IMG/VR virus record: IMGVR_UViG_3300042526_000719
Span: 1 to 29,165 of that record
Length of the DNA stretch: 29,165 nucleotides
Reading direction: 5' to 3' (one strand)
Source of the DNA: a virus
In this document: piece after piece, positions 22,250 through 29,033 of the stretch
How positions within the stretch are numbered: position 1 is the first letter of the stretch
How the letters are laid out: each line of letters starts with the position of its first letter
Notes under the pieces: model-generated
The model's input: only the letters and a program-made list of their open reading frames with translations
Databases searched by the model: none
What the model was told of the DNA's origin: nothing
Translations under genes and position numbers: made by a program

Positions 22250-22960
22250 TTAAAAGTAAGCAGTTTGTCTTCATGCTTAGGAATACGACGAATATCACGT
22301 CCTTTCTAGTGTGATTTCAGGCTGTACAACCTGTGATAGCGCGCATCATAAAGATGGTAGCGTTTCATTTCGAAACTTTAGTCAAAGTGATTTGGAATAG
22401 CTATCCACACTCAGGTCTCTTATCATACCACTCCTCTCTATCCTTTTTGGAGTGGTGTTGGCTGTTGCATTGTTGTAGACCTTATGCTTAGTCCCCATGC
22501 TCTATTGGGTTTCATCCAGTATTATGTACTGGCAACTTAAATGGTATTATTCTAAGAGTTATCTGTACCATTACCACCACGGTATAATGTTTTAGATAGT
22601 ATTATTACTAAATGTGTTTTCAGCAATCTTTTAGAACCCGGTGTTATTATCCCCTTCATACAGTTATGTTCATACTGGTTAGATATGAGTAACTGCATTA
22701 ATGATAATATGTGCTTTACGCACCAGAACAGCTAAAGAATTATAGCTAATACTTATTACACCTTTGTAAACCATATTGTATCCCTCTGCACTCAGTTGTA
22801 ATAGGCTTTTTTTAGATGTGTTCTTAACAGCGTTCTTAGATTTCTAATCCTTAGACTGAGCTGCCACGAGACCTTATTAAGAATGTACGTCACTACATTC
22901 CCTATTTACAACTGCTCACCCTTGGGAAGTGAGTTGTGCATTGGGAAATGGTAATGTTTT
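22250..22960 (-). ncRNA. Candidate large ornate structured RNA (GOLLD/ROOL-like class possible)
   Basis: The 740-base gap 22228-22967 has no ORF of note. The best-supported domain is closed by CAGTTGTAATAGG (22793-22805) with CCTATTTACAACTG (22901-22914), 13 bp with one bulge. It contains TTCTTAA 22821/TTAAGAA 22877, CAGC 22828/GCTG 22860, and GAATGTA 22881/TACATTC 22894. A second domain has AGGTCT 22413/AGACCT 22477 enclosing ACCACTCC 22427/GGAGTGGT 22449 (8 bp). Further hairpins include 22516-22532, 22597-22610, 22711-22723, 22756-22769 and 22915-22933. Length, phage setting and nesting resemble the GOLLD and ROOL RNA classes, but no class-specific motif was verified. Strand is inferred from the neighbouring genes. 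Confidence 0.6.
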
Positions 22961-22967
22961 GTGATTT

Positions 22968-23168
22968 TTACATGTCATCACATTCAATACAACATGCAAC
23001 AAATCCCATAAACATCATTATAGCTGTTATAAACATAAACATACCATGATGTATAGTATTTATAAGCTCAAAACTACCAAGTGTTAGACACCACAGTAGA
23101 ATAGTTAATACTAAAGGCATTGCTGATACACATAAGAATATCAATAATAATTTAAAGAATCTGTTCAT
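22968..23168 (-). CDS. Small membrane protein with two transmembrane helices
   Basis: A 66-residue protein (starts MNRFFKLLLIFLCVSAMPLV) with two hydrophobic helices, about 5-32 and 41-60, and an acidic C-terminus with three cysteines in the end region (ACCIECDDM). The start is the ATG at 23168, preceded by AACCTAACCTAACA; the longer frame would need a TTG. It sits between two structured non-coding gaps. A holin- or exclusion-type role is possible but unproven. Confidence 0.6.
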   Translation of the reverse strand: MNRFFKLLLIFLCVSAMPLVLTILLWCLTLGSFELINTIHHGMFMFITAIMMFMGFVACCIECDDM

Positions 23169-23322
23169 TGTTAGGTTAGGTTTGTGTTTTACACCTAAAA
23201 CTTTGATAAACTGTCGTTGCAACAATTAAACTAAAGTCGTTCCAATTACGGTCTTTACAATAGTATTTATCAAAGAAACTGGTGTCCTCAACAACTTGGA
23301 AAGTTATTAAGTTTTTTAGTTA

Positions 23323-23452
23323 GTTGTAATGTTCCGTGACCTTTACAGGCGAGTGAATGACCCAAGGATGCAATGCATCTGTAATCCTTCTGCTTTACGT
23401 CTACATTACAACCGTATTTAAAAGTTCAGGTTTGAAGTTATCTCCCCTGAAC
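23323..23452 (-). ncRNA. Candidate structured RNA with a 10-bp closing stem
   Basis: In the 292-base gap 23169-23460, GTTGTAATGT (23323-23332) pairs perfectly with ACATTACAAC (23403-23412). This encloses TTACAG 23343/CTGTAA 23379 and the hairpin GATGC-AAT-GCATC (23367-23379), which share one base and so compete at their edge. Next to it GTTCAGG 23424/CCTGAAC 23446 forms a 7-bp hairpin. No ORF longer than a dozen codons crosses this stretch in the minus frame I read. Confidence 0.5.
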
Positions 23453-23460
23453 TCAAAGTT

Positions 23461-23652
23461 TTAAACAAGTCTATCACCTGCTATTTCTACAAACTGTTCT
23501 CTTGTTATTGTAGGAGTTCTAGCATTCATATCTGAAGTGCCAAATGAATTTCTACAAGACATTTCATAATACCAATTAGTATCAGTATTATGGTAAAAGA
23601 ATGTAAAAGTTTCAGTTTGTTTGTCGTAGTTTGAGCCGATTAGTTGTATCAT
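23461..23652 (-). CDS. Small unknown protein (63 residues)
   Basis: A small aromatic-rich protein (YDKQTETFTFFYHNTDTNWY, then PTITREQFVEIAGDRLV) without a recognised family. It lies isolated between two structured gaps, with a TTTAAA leader before its ATG. Its likely fold is a beta hairpin plus helix. Confidence 0.55.
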   Translation of the reverse strand: MIQLIGSNYDKQTETFTFFYHNTDTNWYYEMSCRNSFGTSDMNARTPTITREQFVEIAGDRLV

Positions 23653-23691
23653 TTTAAATGTTTTTTGAGTTTGAGTTGGAATGCAAAGTGC

Positions 23692-23881
23692 TATACTTAT
23701 TAAGTATAACAGGTGATTTTGTATTGATAAGAAAAGATGAGATAAAGGGTTGGTATGACTAACACCCTAAGCATCAACAACTTACGATGTAAAACACACC
23801 CAACAGTTGACTCACTTATACTGTGTTACAGTAAGTTACCAACACTTATACTCTGTGTTATACACAAAGCATAGGTGTTGG
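23692..23881. ncRNA. Candidate structured RNA region, strand unclear
   Basis: The 292-base gap 23653-23944 holds several hairpins. TATACTT/AAGTATA is at 23692-23708. GTTGGT/ACTAAC near 23749-23763 has a G-U pair only on the plus strand. ACTT-ACTGT/ACAGT-AAGT is at 23814-23836 (9 bp, 2-base bulge). CCAACAC 23839/GTGTTGG 23875 encloses TGTGT/ACACA (23854-23866). The one strand-informative pair points to plus, unlike the other gaps, so orientation is left open. Confidence 0.35.
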
Positions 23882-23926
23882 TTTCAGATTGTCCAAACTC
23901 TATTCAAGAGTCTGCAGTTGAAAAGG

Positions 23927-23948
23927 GTAAGGCCCCTTCAGGCCTTAC
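23927..23948 (-). terminator. Rho-independent-type terminator overlapping a stop codon
   Basis: GTAAGGCC (23927-23934) pairs perfectly with GGCCTTAC (23941-23948), an 8-bp GC-rich stem with a 6-base loop. It is followed on the minus strand by CTTTTC. The stem includes the TAA stop of the 75-residue gene at 23945-23947, so translation to the stop would compete with hairpin formation. Confidence 0.65.
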
Positions 23949-24172
23949 GCTTTTGAACCAGTTAAAGACAGGTACCATTCCGCAGGAACAACCGCGTCTT
24001 TAACTAAGATAGCCTCTGCTTTTGCATTCCTTGCAAAGGCATGCAAAGTAGAGACAATTTCCGTTACAGGACAGAACTCATTTTCAATGAGATTCTGCCC
24101 GCCTTTAACGGATACATAAAAGAAAGAACCATCGGTAGATGGTTTGGACCACATTATTTTGTAAGTGTTCAT
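23945..24172 (-). CDS. Small unknown protein (75 residues), first minus-strand gene
   Basis: A beta-alpha protein (MNTYKIMWSKPSTDGSFFYV, then VSTLHAFARNAKAEAILVKD) of unknown family. It is the first leftward gene after the divergent region, so probably early-expressed, and it ends in its own terminator. The leader AACCTAACCTAATATC precedes the ATG. Confidence 0.6.
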   Translation of the reverse strand: MNTYKIMWSKPSTDGSFFYVSVKGGQNLIENEFCPVTEIVSTLHAFARNAKAEAILVKDAVVPAEWYLSLTGSKA

Positions 24173-24228
24173 GATGATATTAGGTTAGGTTTTTAAACTT
24201 AACCTTAAGCCGGGGTGACATTTGGCAT

Positions 24229-24297
24229 AGGATCACATAAAAACATAAATGGAATTTTTTTTTGAAATTTTTGAGGACAGGATCACGTGAAAACACA
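24229..24297. repeat. Imperfect 19-base direct repeat, 50 bases apart
   Basis: AGGATCACATAAAAACATA (24229-24247) recurs as AGGATCACGTGAAAACACA (24279-24297), three differences, with starts exactly 50 bases apart (close to five DNA turns). The spacing and the AT-rich surroundings suggest binding sites for a regulator or replication initiator on one face of the helix. Confidence 0.6.
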
Positions 24298-24301
24298 TTT
24301 T

Positions 24302-24351
24302 AAAATTTTTTGGATTTTGAATTTAAAGGGGTGTCAAAAAAATTTTTTGGA
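24302..24351. repeat. Exact 13-base direct repeat AAAATTTTTTGGA
   Basis: The 13-mer occurs at 24302-24314 and again at 24339-24351, 37 bases apart, inside a stretch of T and A runs that should be bent and easily melted. It could be part of an origin or an operator, or it may simply reflect low complexity. Confidence 0.5.
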
Positions 24352-24758
24352 ATTTTTTAAGCTGAACCAACATTCGGGCAAAACTTTGACATACCTTTGC
24401 CACCATGCACCATTCGCAAGAATGATCACCCATGAGGATTCGAAAGAAGCAGTAATGGGTCAGAAGTTGGATTAGGAGTTCTAAATAAGAACAGAGGTTT
24501 TCTCCGATAGTGCATGAAAGTGAGGGTATAATAGTTGGTATGGGGGGTTTCCAAAGAAATACAAACAGAGGAAACATACAGGTAATTGTAGGTGAATTAA
24601 CACCATTTGACCCTCCTTGGCAGATTGAAAATTAAACAGTTCAATCAACACTTGCCAACTGAAATCCCAAACGTAAAATAAAAAAGATGTGAGGAAGGTT
24701 CACAAGGGATTTTTCATATACTTTTGCAAGGTATCTACAATCAAAGTTCAAACTCAAA

Positions 24759-25259
24759 ATGGGAATCACCGAAACAAACATAAGGAAGCTCTTATCAATC
24801 TTTGGAGTTAATCAAACAACTCCTCAAACTCTTAAGGGAGTAAAAGGAATTTTAGATACAGCTTTACCTCCTGTACCATTTTCATTTTCTGCTTTAGCTC
24901 AATCTGACGCGGGAGGATATGTTGCAGGTTTAACATTTATTGGTCCTGGTTCTTTAGAATTAGATGCTGCTCAAATTGGAAGCGGAGAAGGACAACTTAC
25001 CGCATTTGTAGTTTACCTAGATACTCAAAGAGGTACTTATTGGGGAGATATTGACATATCTGTAACTGCCGATGCTATCTATGATGTAACAATAGCTCTT
25101 CCAACCATTGATGCTACTCAATGTAATAATTTAGTGACTCTTGCATTTAATGGGGCGGCTAGTGCAGGTCAGAGTTACCCATTTACTATTACTGCTGAAT
25201 CAGGAAAAGACTTTAGTATCTCAAGAACCTTTACAATAAATACAATAACTGAAGCTTAA
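24759..25259 (+). CDS. Putative tail-fibre or virion protein
   Basis: A 166-residue protein. A helical N-terminus (GITETNIRKLLSIFGVNQTT) is followed by a Gly/Ser/Thr/Ala-rich beta domain (SALAQSDAGGYVAGLTFIGP, later SYPFTITAESGKDFSIS) typical of phage fibre or adhesin modules. It is the first gene of the plus-strand block and runs with 3-base spacing into the next. Virion role is inferred from composition and neighbours; no specific family recognised. Confidence 0.55.
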   Translation: MGITETNIRKLLSIFGVNQTTPQTLKGVKGILDTALPPVPFSFSALAQSDAGGYVAGLTFIGPGSLELDAAQIGSGEGQLTAFVVYLDTQRGTYWGDIDISVTADAIYDVTIALPTIDATQCNNLVTLAFNGAASAGQSYPFTITAESGKDFSISRTFTINTITEA

Positions 25260-25262
25260 GCT

Positions 25263-25580
25263 ATGACAACAGAAGAAGGATTACTCAAAGGAATACTTCA
25301 GACTCTTAACAGTACTCTACGGAGGATGTCTGGAAGTCAGAAGACTACCATATATGGGGGAGTTGCGGCTCACACAGGTCTTAACCATGAAAGTCTAAGT
25401 ATCCGAGAAGATGCTACAGTTTTCTCAGCCCTTGTATGTACAAATGGTACAACTACATTAGGATTTAGTGATTTCTATAAAGGAACTACAGGCACATTAA
25501 TAGGTGACCTAATAGCTGCTCCTGATGGTTATAGATTTACTTCATTTACTTTGACAGCTGGTTCTGTTACTGGTTCTTAG
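25263..25580 (+). CDS. Putative tail-associated protein
   Basis: A 105-residue protein. Residues 1-30 form a helix (GLLKGILQTLNSTLRRM) that could trimerise; the rest is Gly/Thr-rich beta sequence (VCTNGTTTLGFSDFYKGTTG, ending TLTAGSVTGS). It is likely a small virion or fibre component. Its N-terminal helix echoes that of the preceding gene. Confidence 0.5.
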   Translation: MTTEEGLLKGILQTLNSTLRRMSGSQKTTIYGGVAAHTGLNHESLSIREDATVFSALVCTNGTTTLGFSDFYKGTTGTLIGDLIAAPDGYRFTSFTLTAGSVTGS

Positions 25581-25605
25581 GATAACAGATATAACTTAGG
25601 TAACT

Positions 25606-25842
25606 ATGAATTACCCTTTTATATTCGGAGCAAGGGGAGGGGGTGGAGTCACCCCTTTCCCAGTTCGTTGGGATTATATAGAGGTATCTGAAACTCAGTA
25701 CATAGGTTTTGGTAAAACAAGTACAACTAATAGCGATATTATCACAATCAAAAAGAATGTGAGAAATCCAAGTACAGGAGTAATCACAACAGCATACGCT
25801 ACAGATACTTGGACTAATCACTTAACAGCAACTTACTCTTAA
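25606..25842 (+). CDS. Small protein with NYPFIFGAR N-terminus
   Basis: A 78-residue protein starting MNYPFIFGARGGGG, nearly the same N-terminus as the 649-residue fibre at 27078 (MSNYPFIFGARSG then a glycine run). The rest is beta-type (VRWDYIEVSETQYIGFGKTS). The shared start suggests a common docking or assembly segment on tail fibres. Confidence 0.6.
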   Translation: MNYPFIFGARGGGGVTPFPVRWDYIEVSETQYIGFGKTSTTNSDIITIKKNVRNPSTGVITTAYATDTWTNHLTATYS

Positions 25843-25852
25843 TTAAACTACA

Positions 25853-26029
25853 ATGAAATATCAACTAATTCTAAATGGAGAAGATAATAACTTCTCAATC
25901 GTGTTTCAAATTACTCAAGTAGTAGATGGTGAAACCGTAGTGGTAGCATCTGACATTAGAAGCGGATTAACTAAAGAGCAAGCAGTTGCAGCAGCCGAAG
26001 CAGCGTTAATTCAAATTAGCGAAAACTAA
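25853..26029 (+). CDS. Small unknown protein (58 residues) between fibre genes
   Basis: Read from the gap: MKYQLILNGEDNNFSIVFQI at the start and a helical end (SGLTKEQAVAAAEAALIQIS). It ends one base before the ATG of the 347-residue fibre gene, and starts 10 bases after the preceding stop, so it fits the operon. It looks like a small beta-plus-helix accessory or chaperone-like protein; function unknown. Confidence 0.6.
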   Translation: MKYQLILNGEDNNFSIVFQITQVVDGETVVVASDIRSGLTKEQAVAAAEAALIQISEN

Positions 26030-26030
26030 G

Positions 26031-27074
26031 ATGGCAAATAGATACGCAGTAGCAACAGGTAATTGGTCGAACACAGCCACATGGGATGGTGGTACATTAC
26101 CACAGGCAGGTGATGTAGTAAGACCTAATGCTTTTACAGTTACGATTGACCAAGACATAACAGTAGGTAGTTTACGAAATGATGCAAGCAGTCCAGCGGT
26201 TGCAGGTGGTTCATTTGTGATTACGGCTACCACAACAAGAACATTGACTTGTGGGTTTGAATCTACTGGTTCGGCTGGTTTACTCTTGCGATTACAATCT
26301 ACAGGCATTGTGAATTTGATTGGTGCAGTTACAAATACTGGTAACAGTTCAGGATCTGCATCGGCCGCAATAATTATAGAAGCTAACTGTACAGTTAATC
26401 ATACTGGTAATGCTACTGGTGGTAGCAACGTAGCAGGTTATGCCGTATCTTGTTCAGCAATTAAAATCATTAACACTTGTACTTTCAATGGCGTTGGCAC
26501 ATATACAGGTGGAAGTGGTTATGAGGGTACAACTTATGCTGCTAATCCTGCTATAGAAGTAACTCCTGGGGCTGGTGTGGTAACATTAAATATAACTGGA
26601 AATCTAAATGCAGGTACGGCAATACTAACAGCAGCAGTTATTATTACAAATAATAACAATAGTGCATTAAATGTTACAGGTATTGTACAAGGGTCATCAC
26701 TTGCTCCAGCTATAATAGCACAAACACTTGGCTATTATAGTGTAGGAATCCTAAGGCAGATTTTTATATCGGGTACAATAATAAATGTAGGCGGAATTAA
26801 TGCTGTATTTTCTTCAAACCTTAAAATAAGTAGCGCAAGTAACGTCACTTGGCTTTTTCAAACTGAAAATGCGTTAGTGAATAAAACACTTTACTCTGCC
26901 AATCTACTCACAGGTTTCCCATTAGTAGCTAAAGTAGAGAGTGGAACAGTGTATGGCCCTACTAATGAATTTACAGGAACTATGGTGCCGTGGGATACAG
27001 CTTTTGCACAAGCATTAGCAACAGCTCAAAGTAACTTACAATTACCAGCAATTTTAGGCGCAATAACATCATAA
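26031..27074 (+). CDS. Tail fibre-like beta-helix protein
   Basis: A 347-residue protein. The N-terminus NRYAVATGNWSNTATWDGGT followed by LPQAGDVVRPNAFTVTIDQD is a module seen in phage tail and surface proteins. It is followed by a long stretch of short beta strands rich in Asn, Thr, Gly and Ile (about 80-260), consistent with a right-handed beta-helix. The C-terminus is helical (AFAQALATAQSNLQLPAI). Probably binds the host surface or glycans. No catalytic site visible. Confidence 0.68.
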   Translation: MANRYAVATGNWSNTATWDGGTLPQAGDVVRPNAFTVTIDQDITVGSLRNDASSPAVAGGSFVITATTTRTLTCGFESTGSAGLLLRLQSTGIVNLIGAVTNTGNSSGSASAAIIIEANCTVNHTGNATGGSNVAGYAVSCSAIKIINTCTFNGVGTYTGGSGYEGTTYAANPAIEVTPGAGVVTLNITGNLNAGTAILTAAVIITNNNNSALNVTGIVQGSSLAPAIIAQTLGYYSVGILRQIFISGTIINVGGINAVFSSNLKISSASNVTWLFQTENALVNKTLYSANLLTGFPLVAKVESGTVYGPTNEFTGTMVPWDTAFAQALATAQSNLQLPAILGAITS

Positions 27075-27077
27075 AAA

Positions 27078-29027
27078 ATGTCTAACTATCCTTTCATATT
27101 TGGAGCAAGAAGCGGAAACACAGGAGGTGGTGGAGGAGGCGGTAACGCTGGAATAGAAGAAATCATTTATTCAGAACTTTACAATAAAGTTGTAAGTTCA
27201 ACCTTAGTTCCATTACAATGGTACAGGCTTACAGATTATAAGTCAGTCAACTTCTTAAATGGAATTGACATTGCAACAAGCAATCCAACTCCAGTAGACC
27301 CTAACTTTAATCCACAAGAAATTTATACAGGTGAGACTGAAGTTCTTTTACTTCAAGCAATTTCTGAATCAGAGATTTCACCAATAGGATATTCTGAAGA
27401 TTTTGAAGGTGAGTTTGTTGAATACCGACCTTACACTAATAAAATTGGAATTAATACTGAATTTCACAATGGACAAATTCTTCCTGATTCAGTAGTATTA
27501 TCAGGATTTGATTTACAATGGGATGGTGATAATGTTTTCTTTGAAATGCCTGAAGATTATCCTTTATTATATGGATATGTATTTTATTTCAGTTCCTCAT
27601 TTGATAGTGCAAATTATAGAGTAAGTCAAGCTTATTCACCACTTACCCCTGATCTTAAATTAGTATTTGCTGAATATTTTGATGCTCCTAATATAACTAC
27701 TAATATTCGTATTGAAAATAATGGTTTAAAAATTGTTTTATTAGATTTAGTAGAACAAGATTTCTTGGATTATGATTTAGATTCTCTTTATGTTTATACT
27801 TATTATGCTTTAGGTGATGCTTATGGACAAGTAGTCAGAAGAATTGATACTTTTAAAGATATTGATGTACCATTTGATTTTAGAGGTATAAAGCACCGAA
27901 GATTTGAATGTGAAATTTTAGGATTTATTACATCTATAAGTTATACTGCTACAGGCTCAACTGCTACTGATGGTATTTACATTAGAAAAAGCGGAGATGA
28001 TACTACCGATACTGTAGAAGGTCAAAATGCAGAATTTAAAATTGTTGTTATTGGTGGTTTAGTAACAGATATTCAAATAAATATTCAAGGTAGATTATAT
28101 GTTATTGGTGAAACATTTACAATTGATGGAACTATAATAGGAGGTGTATCGGGAGATGATGATATAGTAATTACTATTACTGATATAATCTCTAATATTA
28201 ATTATTGGGGGCAAGGAGATGTATTTAACGCTGCGACTACAACTGGTAATTATCAAGATTTTCCAGTTTTCAATTATACTAATGAAGATTCAAATAATAT
28301 TAACTGGTTAAAAACATCTCAACTTGGCGTTATTGAAGATAATAATGTATTTGGTGATATTTCTTTTGTAGAGTTTAAAGGTGTTGTAGTAAATAATACT
28401 GTAGGTAATCTTGGTAATGTCACAATAAATGTTGGATTTCAATATAATACATTAGGTGGAATTATCTATAGCACAATAGGTAGTAGCTTTTATGGTAACG
28501 TAATAGGTTCATTATATAGTAGTGTAATAGGAAATGAGTTTTCAAATAATACAATAACTTCTTTTGGTGATAATACAGTTGGTAATTCATTCAACGATAA
28601 TATAGTTGGTAATGACTTTAACAATAATACCATAGGAAATAGTTTCTACGATAACATAATAAGTGATAATTTTAGATATAATAAAATCGGAGATAATTTT
28701 GGCTACAATATAATTGAGGAAGGTTTTGGGTATGGAATATCTACAAGTCAAGGTAATGTGATTGGTAATTATTTTTATAGCAACACAATTGGTGAATACT
28801 TCTACAATAACACTATTGCAGATGGTTTCTACAATAATACAATTGGTGATTATTTCCAATTAAACAATGTTAAAACATCAGTAGCTTATATAGATTTTAC
28901 AGCTACTCCAGCAACTTATGTTTATGGAGCATACAATTGTGATATTTTCAGAAGAAGTGATTTTGATTTAAGATTGAGTTATTATGATAGCTCCGATGTA
29001 TTAAACATTGATGACATTACTAACTAA
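27078..29027 (+). CDS. Tail fibre / receptor-binding protein with beta-solenoid repeats
   Basis: A 649-residue protein with an assembly-like N-terminus (SNYPFIFGARSG plus a glycine run, residues 2-23). A mixed domain of about 270 residues follows (QWYRLTDYKSVNF near 55), then a beta-rich section, then a solenoid of 9-residue repeats (N-x-I-G-x-x-F-x-x), ten of them regular, at about 499-595. The C-terminal tip is YVYGAYNCDIFRRSDFDLRL then SYYDSSDVLN, a tip pattern I recall from fibres of Bacteroidota phages. Base composition is more AT-rich than the preceding fibre gene, hinting at modular exchange. Confidence 0.72.
   Translation: MSNYPFIFGARSGNTGGGGGGGNAGIEEIIYSELYNKVVSSTLVPLQWYRLTDYKSVNFLNGIDIATSNPTPVDPNFNPQEIYTGETEVLLLQAISESEISPIGYSEDFEGEFVEYRPYTNKIGINTEFHNGQILPDSVVLSGFDLQWDGDNVFFEMPEDYPLLYGYVFYFSSSFDSANYRVSQAYSPLTPDLKLVFAEYFDAPNITTNIRIENNGLKIVLLDLVEQDFLDYDLDSLYVYTYYALGDAYGQVVRRIDTFKDIDVPFDFRGIKHRRFECEILGFITSISYTATGSTATDGIYIRKSGDDTTDTVEGQNAEFKIVVIGGLVTDIQINIQGRLYVIGETFTIDGTIIGGVSGDDDIVITITDIISNINYWGQGDVFNAATTTGNYQDFPVFNYTNEDSNNINWLKTSQLGVIEDNNVFGDISFVEFKGVVVNNTVGNLGNVTINVGFQYNTLGGIIYSTIGSSFYGNVIGSLYSSVIGNEFSNNTITSFGDNTVGNSFNDNIVGNDFNNNTIGNSFYDNIISDNFRYNKIGDNFGYNIIEEGFGYGISTSQGNVIGNYFYSNTIGEYFYNNTIADGFYNNTIGDYFQLNNVKTSVAYIDFTATPATYVYGAYNCDIFRRSDFDLRLSYYDSSDVLNIDDITN
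28572..28862 (+). repeat. 27-base coding repeat (9-residue solenoid units)
   Basis: Ten units with the consensus N-x-I-G-x-x-F-x-x, such as NTIGNSFYD and NKIGDNFGY, run from 28572 to 28862. A 7-residue insertion (GISTSQG) falls after the sixth. Diverged units precede it from about 28440. The unit length of 9 residues suggests regular beta-solenoid turns. Confidence 0.8.
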
Positions 29028-29033
29028 GAAATT

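Larger units (their letters stand above)
24173..24758. promoter_or_regulatory. Divergent intergenic region between replication/accessory and tail genes
   Basis: This 586-base gap separates leftward from rightward genes, so it must contain at least one promoter per direction. It is very AT-rich in the left half (T and A runs around 24253-24360). TACCTTTG at about 24392 and TACTTTTG at about 24719 fit the TAnnTTTG -7 box of Bacteroidota promoters, but a TTTG -33 box at the right distance was not found for either. The second would start transcription about 30 bases before the first tail gene. No convincing ORF; two repeat pairs are listed separately. Confidence 0.5.

Noticed and set aside
22250-22960. 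Group I or group II intron, or a tRNA cluster, in the long gap
   Set aside because: No interrupted gene or exon boundaries, no homing endonuclease frame, no domain V-like hairpin and no tRNA arms were found on either strand.
24527-24535. TATAAT-like -10 box (GGTATAATAG)
   Set aside because: It resembles a sigma-70 -10 element, but Bacteroidota promoters use a different -7 box, and no -35 partner at proper distance was seen.
24287-24577. Two overlapping short ORFs on opposite strands in the divergent region
   Set aside because: Both have atypical composition from T/A runs, neither has a leader like its neighbours, and they overlap each other. They look like chance ORFs.
28587-28859. Minus-strand ORF of 90 codons opposite the fibre repeats
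   Set aside because: It is the reverse reading of the 27-base repeats and has a repetitive I/V/T pattern imposed by the sense strand; the plus-strand gene explains it.
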